A stretch of 64,000 nucleotides of DNA from Elephas maximus indicus (GCF_024166365.1 NC_064831.1:30804768-30868767), one strand, 5' to 3'. Shown: positions 32,883-44,004, counted from the stretch's first letter. Numbers and translations are program-made. The notes: generated from the letters alone by a model not told the origin.

Positions 32883-33232
32883 CAAGTAGTCCTTGACTTA
32901 ATGACGGGGTTCCATTCTGATGACTACTCTGTTGTAAGTCGATTCTGATATAAGTTGAATAGCTCTCTCTCTCTTCTTCTTTTTTTTTTTTTTTTTTTGG
33001 TTTTCATTATTGCCTTTTATTATCAGTATCTTTATAAACAGATCTCTATATGTCTTTTGGGGGTTGGCAACATTACATTTGAGACTGATAACATCAGCAA
33101 ATTACACGCTGTAACATTGTAGGTAGTGCATATTACTAATGATAGGATGCAAAAAAAAATGACGGTCATAAGTGTGGTTCAATATTAAGTCGAATATGCC
33201 ACAACTATTCCATAACTATTGGGGACTACCTG
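32883..33232. mobile_element. Tigger-like miniature DNA transposon
   Basis: About 350 bp. The left end CAAGTAGTCCTTGACTTA and the reverse complement of the right end CAGGTAGTCCCCAATAG form a terminal inverted repeat flanked by TA on each side (32881-32882 and 33233-33234), as in Tc1/mariner/pogo elements. It has no coding capacity, and a CT/T-rich run lies at 32966-32998. The Tigger assignment is by resemblance only. Confidence 0.65.
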
Positions 33233-33239
33233 TAACAGT

Positions 33240-33430
33240 TAAAGTGTATTGAGTGCTTAGTATGCAAGAGAAATTGTTCTAAGAATTTTATATAGATAAA
33301 CTAATTTAATTCCTTCAACAAAGCTATGTGGTCAATACTATCTCCATTTTATAGATGTGGAAACTGAAGTACAGAGATGTTAAATAACTTTCCTAAGGTC
33401 ACAAGTTAGGAAATTGGTGAAGTCTCCAGG
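33240..33430 (-). mobile_element. MIR SINE
   Basis: Reverse MIR: TATTGAGTGCTTAGTATGC, CTCCATTTTATAGATGTGG, AAACTGAAGTACAGAGATG, CTAAGGTCACAAGTTAGG. Confidence 0.8.
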
Positions 33431-33539
33431 ATTTAAGGACTAAATAGGGGTAAAACACATAGCACATAGAGTATTTAAGTGTACACTATTACTACTATTT
33501 CACTCTAATACCTCTCCAAAAGCATTTTCTGTCGCCATC

Positions 33540-33745
33540 CATTTGACTCACCTCCCCAGGAAGAAAATGAAGCATCTATTATGAACCAGGTGGTAGGTTA
33601 GACAGTTTCATAATTTTCATTTTATTCATTCATTCAACAAATGTTTATTGAGCACCTACCATTGCCAGGCACTGTTCTAGGCCTCAGGGATACAGCAGGG
33701 AGCAAATCAAAGTCCCTCATCAAAATAATCCTCTAAAGAGGGTTT
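33540..33745 (-). mobile_element. L2 3' end
   Basis: ATTCATTCATTCAACAAATG, TTATTGAGCACCTACCATTG, CCAGGCACTGTTCTAGGCC and GGATACAGCAGGGAGCAAA: the reverse of the L2 terminus. Confidence 0.75.
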
Positions 33746-33771
33746 ATTAGCCCCATTATTACAAGCATAAG

Positions 33772-33973
33772 GAGCGCTGCTGTCACAAGGGTTAAGGATT
33801 TGGCTGCTGACTGAAAGGTCTGTGGTTTGAACCCACCAGCCGCTCCACAGGAAAGACCTGGGATCTGCTTCTGTAAAGATTACAGCCTAGGCAACTGTAA
33901 GGGGCAATTCTACTCTGTCCTGTGGGGTCACTATGAGTCGGAATCTACTTGACAGCACATAGCAACAACAACA
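33772..33973 (+). mobile_element. AfroSINE type A, long form
   Basis: AAGGAGCGCTGCTGTCAC, GGTTTGAACCCACCAGCC (good B-box), TTCTGTAAAGATTACAGCC and the tail TTGACAGCACATAGCAACAAC. Confidence 0.9.
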
Positions 33974-34034
33974 TTACAAATGATAGAACTGAGGTTCACG
34001 CTGCTAGCCAGTTGAAGGACTGTCATTTTGGTAA

Positions 34035-34243
34035 TTGTTGCTCTACAAAAGAGTTAGGCATTCCTCCCCTTGGAGTTCCAGATCTATGATGACTAGAGAG
34101 AACGTGGACAAACCTGAGCTGGAAAGGCTGGGCGATAGGACCAGAAACTACATCTCAAGTTTCAGAAGAACAGGAACTATTAAGTCATCAATTATAGTTA
34201 GTTTAGAATGGTGGGTGTGTGAGAGTAATTACCACAGTAACCT
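34035..34243. other. Short unrecognised spacer
   Basis: Nothing recognised; the frame open here runs into the next SINE. Confidence 0.3.
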
Positions 34244-34578
34244 AATCAAATCCATTGCTGTCAAGTTGATTTGGACTTCTAAAGACCCTATAGGACAGGA
34301 TAGAACTGCCCCATAGGGTTTCCAAGGAGCGGCTGGTAGATTTGAACTGGCAACCTTTTGATTAGCAGCTAAGCTCTTAACCACTGTGCCACCAAAAACC
34401 AAACCCAGTGCCGTCGAGTCAATTCCGACTCATAGCAACCCTATAGGACAGAGTAGAACTGCCCCATAGAGTTTCCAAGGAGTACCTGGCGGATCCGAGC
34501 TGCTGACTCTTTGGTTAGCAGCCACAACACTTAACCACTACGCCACCAGGGTTTCCGCTGTGCCACCAGGGCTCCTTA
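34244..34578 (-). mobile_element. AfroSINE type A, host of another AfroSINE
   Basis: AATCAAATCCATTGCTGTC through ACCACTGTGCCACCA (to 34394), then after the inserted SINE CTGTGCCACCAGGGCTCCTT (34558-34577). The duplicated 11 bp CTGTGCCACCA shows one SINE landed in the head of the other. Confidence 0.92.
34395..34557 (-). mobile_element. AfroSINE type A nested in an AfroSINE
   Basis: AAAACCAAACCCAGTGCCG to TACGCCACCAGGGTTTCC, full length. Perfect 11-bp target-site duplication CTGTGCCACCA at 34384-34394 and 34558-34568. Confidence 0.93.
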
Positions 34579-35799
34579 TATTTAGTATATTTAGAAAGGA
34601 CTTCCAGAAAGTTGCTGTACTAGGAATATGTATCTCTTCTTATTTTTAAAAATGTACTGCTAAGGTGACCTGAAACCAGCCCAGCACCCAAGGTCACGTT
34701 GCAAGTGCTCAGAAAATATCTGTTGATTCCCAGATGACCTGCGCCCATTAAGGACCTCCACGTGACAGTTTATTCTTGATATTGTGTGACTATAAGGAAG
34801 GCAGTTTTGGGATTCGAGTACAGGTGGGACAGGCTCTCTCTTTAAAGAACGCAGCCTCTGAAGTGTGGACCAGTTCGGAAGAGACTGGAAGGAAAACCAA
34901 GCGGTGTTGTGTTTTTTAGCTTATTTGGGGCACAGAGGTATCCTTGTTGTTTCAGAAGGATCTGTGACTATCCTGTTCACTGAAAATTTCATACATTGCA
35001 AGGAGATGAAATGGCATTGAGAATGAAATGAAATATCAGCCACAGTGAAATGAAATGCCTGGGAAAGGGAAAAGCAGACAGACGAGGATGATAGAGTTGA
35101 GTCATGGGCAGACAGCCATTTAGCATAAGTTAATGTACTGGCCAGCTCAGTTCAAAGGGATGCTTATATCTGGCTTAGAGTATGATATATTAGACTCTGA
35201 CACCATAGTGGGAGGGAAGAGGGGGAGAGGAAGGCCATTTCCAAGGATGTAATATATTTTATGTATGAATTGCAGAATCACAAGAAAGACCAAGAAGAAA
35301 TTGATAAGTGCTTTTCATCTTTTTCAGACTCCTGTCATCCTTGTGTCTGTGCCAGCTCCTTCTCTTGAAGGCAGAACACAGGCAGTTTTGAAGAATCAAG
35401 CTGGACTGTGGATCTCCATGGAGGAATAAGAGATTTCCATTGGAATCAGCCGTAGATATCAGCCGTAGATATCAGCCGTAGATATGCATAAGCCTACATT
35501 CATATATGTAAGTATATGATCACTGTTCCACGACAATTAGAAAGCAAGTCAGTCATATTGCATAGGCCTCTCTTAGAACATGACTTTATACTGGATGTTG
35601 GTAAATAATGCCTCTTGTTATAATTCAAACAACATTTAAAATACAAAAATGAATAAGACTCAGGCTTCTAGAAGCTTGAAATCTCCAGAAAGACTAAAAG
35701 ACAATGTGGTAAAGTGCTTTTCTAATCATAAGCAGGTAAAAAAATGATTTCTATGAAGGCACGTGAAATTTTTTCCCTTCTTCCTAAGTATATAGAGAA
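34579..35799. other. Intergenic DNA with a small tandem repeat
   Basis: No gene or known repeat recognised apart from the 13-bp triplication at 35445-35483. Confidence 0.35.
35445..35483 (+). repeat. Three perfect tandem copies of a 13-mer
   Basis: ATCAGCCGTAGAT occurs three times head to tail without a mismatch, each copy keeping one CpG. Confidence 0.95.
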
Positions 35800-36488
35800 G
35801 GTAGCCCAGAACCAATTGCACAAAAGGAACAACAAGGAGCTAATGGAAACTATGGTGCAGTGAATTACTTAATAAGGCCCTTCTAGGCGTAGTCTTTGTG
35901 ACTGCCACACAATGATTGGGTGGGGATAGGCAAATAAGGTGCTTGTGGCCCACCAAGGGGATTGGACAGCTTGCTGATAATACAAATAAGGTGCATGGAA
36001 GAGCACTTGATGCTGACAATGATGGAGTGGTACAGCAGTTTGGGGAAGTTGCACATTTGTAACATCTTTAACCTCTGCCTCGTACCTCATAGGAACCAGC
36101 TTTGTGCTGATCCTTATAAAAGAAATTATTCATTTAGAGACAAAATGCAAGTGGATTGTCAGCCACACCTCTTGGAACACCTTGGACAAGATAGGTGCTC
36201 ACTACTTCCCCTAAATGACAGGGGTGAGAGTTTCCATCGGAAGGAAGATGGAGGTCTTCTGATATTTGAAAGCAATTGTAGTAACTGCCTAGTGACCCTG
36301 CCATTGCTGTCAGATTTTGTCAAACAGTGGTCAGATTAGAGGCCCAAAGAAGAGAAAAGCCAGTGTTCTGGGCAGAATGGCCATGTCCAGTCTGGGTATA
36401 GCTCCCAGTGCTTTAGTCATTCTTTGCCCTGCTGCTGTCTGCCTGCATGACTCAATGTGCCTGGTAGAAAAAATACAAGGAGGTGTAA
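35800..36488. other. Unrecognised segment with LTR-like features
   Basis: It has a repeated CAAATAAGGTGC (35931-35942 and 35983-35994), a CCAAT-type GATTGGACAG (35960-35969) and a TATA-like CCTTATAAAAG (36111-36121). This might be a decayed LTR. The 125-codon frame at 35962-36339 matches nothing I know. CTTGC at 36489-36493 is the ERVL target duplication. Confidence 0.25.
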
Positions 36489-36493
36489 CTTGC

Positions 36494-37103
36494 TGTCTTA
36501 GACTTAGACTTAAAAGAAGCAATACCAGTCAACTATATACATATGTAGATAGATAGATAGATATATAGATACATATATAGATATATATATATAGATATAT
36601 ACACACACACACAGATTTATCTCAAGGAAATGGCTCACATGGTTGTAGAGGATGGCAAGTCCCAAGCCCATTGGTCAGGCATCAGGCTGGAAGCTTCTCC
36701 TGACTCACATAGCTGCAGGGGCTGACGAACCCATGATCAGCAGATCAGATAGCAGGCTGCTAGCTCACAGGCCACAGAGGCTAATGAATCCCAAGATCAG
36801 TAGGCTATGTGGTGGGCCGCTGGCTTAAGTCCCAAGAACTGGAGGTCAGATGGTGATGGGCTGGATGCAAGATCCAGAGTGCGCTGTGCAAGAATGTTCT
36901 TATATATTGGATGCAGACCACATCCCTGAGGAAATTTCCCTTACAACTGATTGGCCAGATCACATCATAGAGGTGATTACATTATAATCTAAAATGGAGG
37001 ATAATTACATCATTACAGAAATGCCAAGTTATATCATTATATAACTGGCAAGCCACTGAGAAACATGGTCTAGTCAAGTTGATACACAACCTTACCCATC
37101 ACA
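36494..37103 (-). repeat. ERVL 3' LTR (MLT2-like)
   Basis: On the plus strand it runs from TGTCTTAGACTTAGACTT, a (TAGA)/(TA)/(CA) microsatellite and AAGGAAATGGCTCACATGG to TGATACACAACCTTACCC and ATCACA. A polypurine-like GACAAGGGGTGGAC (minus strand) lies immediately inside, at 37104-37117. Confidence 0.8.
36543..36615. repeat. Compound microsatellite
   Basis: Interrupted TAGA repeats pass into TA and then CA repeats within the LTR. The equivalent position of the other LTR (39480-39590) is also TA/TG-rich. Confidence 0.9.
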
Positions 37104-37449
37104 GTCCACCCCTTGTCAGCTTGGCACCTGCAGGCATCTCCTTAAACTATACACAATCTCTAAATAAAAACAATTACAAAGTCATACTTGTGCCTAACAT
37201 GATAAAACTAACATGTATAAAACTGAAATCTCAGTAGCCCCATTTACATCTTACATATTATAAGTGAAGAAAACAGAAATATTTGATGCACATACAAGGA
37301 ACCTATACACATAACAATTACAGTCCTTGTTTCTGCAACTAGTCATGTGGTTGTAACCTTCTTCCACCACCCATTCCATATTCCTTCTGCCCTCAACAAG
37401 CGCCTCAGCTGGTCATGGTTCTTTGCGTGGTGAGGCGACCCAAACCTTC

Positions 37450-38617
37450 TTTCCTGAAGGATCTCGGTCATTAGTAGACATGTCGGAATTGGATTGCTAT
37501 AGTTTTCCATTGACTTTAATCATGGGTATGGTAAAACTAAGAGATGCCCTAAGGGGTTTCCTGTATTCCAGACATACTCTTTTTTATCTCCATTATGTAG
37601 ATATCAGAATCAATCACAGTAGCCAATATAGCAACATAACTGCCTTCTTTGCCTGTTGATCCAGAGGCCTAAAGAGCCCAAAGTGGCCAGGTGGCACTCT
37701 TAACTTGCAGTTCAATGGAATTAGTGTTGTGTCTTAAGCTGGGAGCATTCCTCCCTTTGGAACTAAGGCCTCTAGACCCACAAAGCATAGGGATGTGGGG
37801 ACAGGAAGCAAAAATTTTGTGAGGTGGTGCCACTCCCATTTCCATCACTTGATTCCTTGACATGGGCTATGGGCAGCATCATATAGTGGACGCTGGTTTA
37901 GATCATATACAACCTCTTGGCAACATAATTGTGTTTTTAGAAGGCCATTTCATCATTCTATCAAGCCAGTGACTTTAGGATGATGGGGAACATGGTAAGA
38001 CCAGTGAATTCTATGAGCATAGGCCCATTGCCCTACTTTGTTTGCTGTGAAGTGAGTCTCTTGATCCGAGGCGATGCTGTGTTGAATACCATGATAGTGG
38101 ATAAAACATTCTGTATGTCCACCGATGGTAGTTTTGGCATAATAATTGCGTGCAGAGAAGGCAAATTCATAGCCAGAGTAAGTGTCAATTCCAGTAATAA
38201 AAAAATGTTGCTTTTTGCATGATGGAAGTGGTCCAATGTAATCAACCTGCCACCAGATTCTGGCTGATCACCTCAAGGAATGGTGCCATACTGAGGATTC
38301 AGTGTTGGTTTCTGTTGCTGGCAGATTGGGTACTCAGCAGTAACTGTAGCCAAGCTGGCCTTGGTGAGTGGAAGTTCATGTTGCTGAGCCCATGCATAAC
38401 CTCCATCCCTATCACAGTGGCTACTTTGTTCATGAGCCCATTGGGCAATGACAGGAGTGCCTGGGGATAGATGATGGCTGGTTTCCACATAACACATCAG
38501 CTTATCCACTTGATTGTTAAAATTATCCTCTGCCAAGGTCATCTCTTAGTGAGCATTCACGTGAGACACAAATATCTTCGCTTCTTTGGCCCATTCAGAA
38601 AGGTATATCCACATACT
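37450..38617 (-). pseudogene. ERVL pol integrase remnant
   Basis: Minus-strand pieces in shifting frames encode the integrase zinc-binding and core regions of an ERVL-type pol, most clearly at 38273-38542 and 37669-38245. Frame breaks and stops are frequent. Described only as a fossil. Confidence 0.75.
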
Positions 38618-38780
38618 GGAAACCCTAGTGGCATAGTGGTTAAGTACTACTGCTGCTAACCAAAGTTTGGCAGTTCGAATCTACCAGGCGCTCCTTGGAA
38701 ACTCTATGAGGACAGTTCTACTCTGTTTTATAGGGTCGCTATGAGTAGGAATCGACTCGACAGCAGTGAGCCGGTTTAGG
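38618..38780 (+). mobile_element. AfroSINE type A inside ERVL pol
   Basis: GGAAACCCTAGTGGCATAG, CAGTTCGAATCTACCAGGCG and tail TCGACTCGACAGCAGTGAG. Confidence 0.92.
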
Positions 38781-38997
38781 ATGCACATACCTCTTCCTCA
38801 TACCTCTTTGTCTCCAGTTTTCCAGCCATGTTCCTTCCAAGCCCCTGACCATTCATCCAAACCATTGGCTGCAAGCCATGAATCAGTATACAATTGCACA
38901 TCTGGTCATTTCTCCTTCCAAGCAAAGTGAACAACCAGGTGCACTGCTGAAAGTTCTTCCCATTGGGAGGATTTCCCTTCATCACTGCCCTTTGGGG
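38781..38997 (-). pseudogene. ERVL pol RNase H remnant
   Basis: Minus-strand translation around 38800-38995 shows an RNase H-like segment that normally precedes integrase in ERVL pol. It contains stops and is cut off by the RTE piece at 38998. Confidence 0.65.
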
Positions 38998-39254
38998 AGG
39001 TTCCTTCTTGATAACATGTCCAAAGTAAGCAAGACAAAGTCTTGCCATTCTCAAGTCCAAGAAGCATTCTGGCTGTACTTCCTCCAAGACAGATTTCTTC
39101 ATTCCTCTGGCAGTCTATGGTATATTCAGTATTCTTCATCGTCACCACAATTCAAATGTGTAAATTATTCTTCGATTTCCTTTTTCACTGTCCAGGTTTT
39201 ACATGCATATGAGGCCATTGAATATACCATGGCTTGGATCAGGTGCACCTTAGT
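38998..39254 (-). mobile_element. RTE fragment at the ERVL internal/LTR junction
   Basis: The reverse complement matches 18190-18440: GGCAAGACTTTGTCTTGC, AGAAGTACAGCCAGAATGC, CAAGCCATGGTATATTC. It ends exactly where the LTR begins and replaces the proviral 5' internal region. Confidence 0.85.
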
Positions 39255-40174
39255 TGTCTTAGGCTGGGTTCTCTAGAGAAGCAAAACCAGTGAAGCTTAT
39301 ATATAAACCAAAAAAAAAAAAAACTATCGTTGTTGAGTCAATTCTGACTCATAGCAGCCCTACAGGATAGACTAGAACTGCCCCATAAGGTTTCCAAGGA
39401 GCAGCTGGTAGATTTGAACTGCTGACCTTTTGGTTAGCAGTCAAGCTCTTAACTACTGCGCCACCAGAAGTGCACACAGAATATATAGAAGTGTATATAT
39501 ATATTTATGTGTATGTATCGGAATCGACTCGATGGCACTGGGACTGGGTATGTATATAAGCATATATATGTGTGTGTGTGTATGTATATGAATATCTCAA
39601 GGAAATGACTCATGCGGTTGTGGGTGCTGGCAAGTTCATGAGTCAGGCATAGTCAGGCTGGAGGCTTCTCCTGACTATGTAGCTGCAGGGGCTGATGAAT
39701 CCCAGAGTGGCAGATCAGACGGCAGGGTGCTGGCTTACAGGCTGTGGAGGCTGATTCATCTAAGATCAGCAGGTAAGATTGCAGGCTGCTAGTTCTCAGA
39801 CTGTGGAAGCCGATAAATCTCAAGATCAGCAGGCAATGTGGCAGGCTGCTGGCTCAAGTCCCAAGAACCAGAGGTCAGTTGATAATGAGCCTGATGATGG
39901 ATTTGGAGCAAGAAAAAGCTGGCAAGCTTTGCCAGAACATCCATATGTATTGGATGTAGGCCACATCTCTAAGGAAACTCCCCTTACAACTGATTGGCTA
40001 ATCATATCAGATCACATCATGGAGGTGATTACATCACAAAATGAAAGATAACTACATCATTACATAACTGCCAAACTATATCATCACATAACTGCCAAAT
40101 GACATCATTACATAACTTACAAACCACTGATAATCATGGTCCAGCCAAGTTGACACACAGCCTTAACCATCACA
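39255..40174 (-). repeat. ERVL 5' LTR (MLT2-like) with an AfroSINE
   Basis: TGTCTTAGGCTGGGTTCTC, CAAGGAAATGACTCATGCGG, AACTGATTGGCTAATC, TGACACACAGCC and ATCACA. It holds an AfroSINE (39307-39467) and a SINE-tail scrap near 39519-39545 (GGAATCGACTCGATGGCAC). Confidence 0.8.
39307..39467 (-). mobile_element. AfroSINE type A in the ERVL LTR
   Basis: A-run then CGTTGTTGAGTCAATTCTG to TAACTACTGCGCCACCAG. Confidence 0.92.
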
Positions 40175-40179
40175 TTTGC

Positions 40180-40499
40180 TTTGCAAGGTGTCTATACTCT
40201 TAATATTTGGGGTCTAAATATAAAATGGGATCATATTATAAATGCACTTTAGAAGTTTAGAGTGTAAAGAAAACCCATGGTGTACCTTCTTTTAAGTGCA
40301 GACGCTTTTACTATAAAGCGAAACAAGTATTCGTATTTTATCCAATACGTCCTTTCAGTTTGACTTTTAAACAGCAGGTTTTCTTATGGTGAAATGCCTT
40401 TATTTTCTGAATTCTATAATTATCCTGTACTCCAGAACAGTAGAATAATAACTCATTGAAATACAAAAAATATTCAGTAAAACATAAAAAAACAAAGCA
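40180..40499. other. Unique-looking spacer
   Basis: AT-rich. No feature recognised beyond the ERVL target site. Confidence 0.3.
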
Positions 40500-41087
40500 T
40501 GGGGCCATCTATGGTCAGCTGATTTCCAGCAGGGGTGCTAATAACTCAATTCAATGCGGGAAGGAAGAGTCTCTTCAATAAATGGTGCTGGGAAAATTGG
40601 ATTACCATATGCAGAATGAATGAGGATCCATGCCTTACCACACACATACACACACACACTTACTTCAAAATGGACCAAGGACCTAAATGTGAAATCTAAA
40701 ATAATACAATTCTTAGAAAATATAGGAGCATGGCTGTGAAGACCAATGTTTAACAATGGATTGTCTAATATAACAACAAAAGCACAAGCAGCAAAAGACA
40801 ACATAGATAAATGAGACCCCATAAAAAATTAAATACTTTTGTGCATCAAAGGACTTTATCAAAAAACAGTGAAAAGACAAGTTACAGATTGGGAGAAAAA
40901 TTTTGAGAACAATATGTCTGATAAGGGTCTAATTTCCAAAATACATAAAATACTTCTACAGCTTAACAAAAAGACAAGCAACCCAATAAAAAAAATGGGT
41001 AAAGGATTGAACAGATATTTCACCAAAGAGGATATTCCAGTGGCCAACAAGCACATGGGAAGATGCTCAAAGTCATTAGCCATTCCA

Positions 41088-41257
41088 AACTAAATCCATT
41101 GCCATCAAGTCAATTCCAACCTACAGTGATCCAGAGTAGAAGGCAGCTGCCTCACAGGGTTCCCAAGACCGTAATCTTTACAGAAGCAGATTGCCGCATT
41201 TTCTCCCACAGAGTGGTTCATGAGTTTGAACCACAGACCTTTCAGCTAGCAGCCCAG
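41088..41257 (-). mobile_element. AfroSINE type A, long form, in the outer L1
   Basis: CTAAATCCATTGCCATCAAG, GTAATCTTTACAGAAGCAG and, near the head, CTTTCAGCTAGCAGCC. Confidence 0.88.
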
Positions 41258-41699
41258 TGCATTAAAGAGATGCAAATCAAAACTACAATGAGAAACCACT
41301 TCACCTCTATTAGAATGGTAGAGGCTGAGTCCATATGGCACTGCAGACAGAAGTACCATGCCATCCCTCTACAGCAAAGACCCAAAAAACTAAGTAAAAC
41401 AGATACAAACATCAATCCTGGAACACTAAGCATCAAATGAAGGGATAATGAACTCAACCAACCACTGAATGGAATAAGAAACTGATAGAGAGCAAAGAAT
41501 GAGGACAGCTACAGATGGAGGTCCTCTACCAGCTAACTCTGCACAGACACGCCATTTTAGACCCCTCAGCCACCAAGAATGGCAAACAGAGAGTACAGGA
41601 AGGCAACTTCATGGAGCTCCCAGCAGAAGAGAGAGCGCCTGGTAAATAGGCATACATGCTTTTCTACCCCCACTCTTCTTCCTTCTGTGCAGCCTCTGC

Positions 41700-42540
41700 T
41701 GCTTCCTGGCAGGCCACAGTCGCTTGGCTCCTTGCCACTTGGATTCGCCTTGCCCCCACTGGCCATCTCCTTCAGTGCCATTTTTCTGTTGTTGTTGTTG
41801 TTTGGCTTCTTTTTGCTTTCCTTCCTTTCCTTTCTCCCACCCAGTTGGTGCCGTGTGCTGTCTTTGCTCCTTTTGATGTGCTGTGCCACACTGCTTGGCT
41901 AGGGAGCCACTTCCCCAGTCCTTGCCTCCATGCTGGTGGGCTCCCTCGAGGCACTATTTTTCTCCATTTCTTGTCTCCCTCCGCCTTCCTTCCTTTCCTT
42001 TCTCCTGACCACCTGGCCACATGTGCTGTCCCTGCCACTTTTTGATTGCTGGGGAGCTACCAGCACACAACTTCCCTGGTCCATGCTGCCACACAGGTGG
42101 GCTCCCTCAGGACATTTTTTTCCCCTTAGTTTCTAAACTGACTTCACCTTCCTTCCTTTCCTTTCTCCCAGCTACCTGGCTGCATGTGCCATCCCCGCTG
42201 CTTTTTGATGGGGTATGCCACACCACTCAGCTGGGGATCCAACAGCATGTGGCTTCCCCGGTCTGTGCTGCCATGCTGGTGAGCTCCCTTGGGGCATTTT
42301 TTTTTCTTTTCTTTTTTAATCTTTTTCTCAGGTCTTCTCTCTCTCCCCTCCTTCCTTTCCTATCACCCACCTAGCTGCATGTGCTGTCACCACCCCTTCT
42401 TGATGGGATGTGCCACACTGTCCAGCTAGAAAGCCATCAGCACACAGCTTCCCTGGGTCCATGCTACTCCACTGACAGGCTCCCTCAGCACCACTTCCTT
42501 CTTCTTTTTTTTGCTTCTGTTTCTCTCTCTTCTTTCTCTT
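41700..42540 (+). repeat. Tandem monomers in an L1 5' UTR
   Basis: Four diverged head-to-tail units of about 165-200 bp. Each has a CCTTCCTTTCCTTTCT block (near 41818, 41986, 42149, 42348), a GTGCTGTCNNTGC block, and a GGTGGGCTCCCTC-type end (near 41934, 42096, 42274, 42472). Such monomers act as the internal promoter in some L1s. Confidence 0.8.
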
Positions 42541-42959
42541 CTTACCAACTTAGCTCTTAGCTCCACACAGCACATCCTCACTTCGCTCCACACAGCACAT
42601 CCTCCCCCTTCCCTCCTGCCTATCTGCACCACATGTTGAGTACTGCACCCCTGAGTGGCACAGGTGCAGACCATCAGACCCTGCCCTGCACTGTCCCCCC
42701 GCTCTGTCCCGTTGGCCCTAGTACATGCTGTAAACAACCCATCCCTGCCTCTCCCCCTGCTAGACCTGCCCTGCTGCACCATGGTTGAGCCACCTACCCT
42801 GCCCACCTGGACAAGGTGCTGAGAAGTATTGTGCCCATAGACGAGCAGACAACAAAGAATGCCCAGCTCTCCTGCCCAGATATAATCAAATAAAACAAAA
42901 AAGCAGGATGAAACAAATAAACTTACAATCAATAAACTGAGAAAATAATTCTTGAATGT

Positions 42960-43670
42960 CCTAAAGACAGCAGACGATATCAAAACATAAAAACACAGGA
43001 CAGGAAGGCTCCAGAAAGTGTCCAAAATAAAACACCAGATGACCTTCCAGTAGAAGAAAAGGAACTGGAACTACCCGATAGAGAATTCAAAACTCTAATA
43101 TTCAGGGCTTTCCAAGAGATAAAGGAAAACACACAAAAAAACAAGGAAAAAATAGACAAAATCATGGAAAGGACAGACAAAACAATGGAATAAATCAGAA
43201 AAATAATACAGGAACAAAATGTCAAAATAAGCAAACAACTAGAAATCATACAAAACTGCAATTACAAATCCAAAAGATACACAACAATATTTCAGAAATG
43301 GAGAGTGCCATAGAAGGTTTTAGAAGCAAATTTGAAACAATAGAAGACAGGATCAGCAAAATTGAAGACAAATTCTTGGATACCATTTTGAGGAAAATCA
43401 GAGAAAAAAATGGAGAAACCCTGAGAACAATGTGGGATACAATCAAAAGCAAAGATTTGCATGTGATTGGAGTTCCAAAACAGGGGCAGAAAATGGAAAA
43501 CAGAGAAGATCATTGAAGATTTGCTGACAGAAAACTTCTCTAATATCAGGAGTGCTGAAAAGTTGACCATCCAAGCTCAACAAACCCCACGTAAGACAGA
43601 CCTCAAAAGAAAATCACCAAGACAAATCAAAATCCCACTTGCTAAAACCAAGACAAAGAAAGAATCCTGA
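42960..43670 (+). pseudogene. L1 ORF1 remnant
   Basis: Translated pieces give a Lys/Glu-rich coiled-coil stretch (DREFKTLIFRAFQEIKENT), then the RNA-recognition-like GVPKQGQKMENREDH region and RKTDLKRKSPRQIKIPL, in the ORF1p order. Stops and frame shifts break it throughout. Confidence 0.75.
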
Positions 43671-43834
43671 AAGCAGCTTGAGAAAAAGTAAAAAAGTCAC
43701 ATACAGAGGGGAAACAATAAGATGAAGCTCTGCTTACTTGGCAGAAACCATGCAGGCAAGAAGGCAATGGGATGACATATGTAAAATCTTGATGGAAAAA
43801 GAATAATGTATCCTGCAAAATTCTCGCTCAAATA

Positions 43835-44004
43835 AACCGCAACCAAACTCAGTGCTGTCGAGTCGATTCCGACTCATAGTGACCCTATAGGACAGAGTAG
43901 AACTGCCCCATAGAGTTTCCAAGGAGCGCCTGGCAGATTTGACCTGGTTAAATCTTTGGTTAGCAGCCATAGCACTTAACTTCTATGCCACCAGGGTTTC
44001 CCTT
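43835..44004 (-). mobile_element. AfroSINE type A in the inner L1
   Basis: CAACCAAACTCAGTGCTGTC to TATGCCACCAGGGTTTCC. Target duplication GCTCAAATA at 43826-43834 and 44005-44013. Confidence 0.92.

Larger units (their letters stand above)
36494..40174 (-). mobile_element. ERVL-type provirus remnant with both LTRs
   Basis: Two similar LTRs (36494-37103 and 39255-40174) start TG and end CA. They are flanked by a 5-bp near-identical repeat (CTTGC 36489-36493, TTTGC 40175-40179), as ERVL integration makes. Between them only about 2.1 kb remains: RNase H and integrase remnants on the minus strand plus a 3' region. The gag, protease and most RT sequence is gone. Three later insertions interrupt it. 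It is incapable of expression as a virus. Confidence 0.85.

Noticed and set aside
35962-36339. 125-codon open frame
   Set aside because: No recognisable similarity, no splice or promoter context of its own. The sequence looks more like a decayed LTR.
36494-40174. Intact or expressed provirus
   Set aside because: Only broken RNase H and integrase remnants remain, with three later insertions and no gag, RT or envelope.
41579-42374. Overlapping 88-129 codon frames on both strands
   Set aside because: They are produced by the pyrimidine-rich tandem monomers of the L1 5' UTR.
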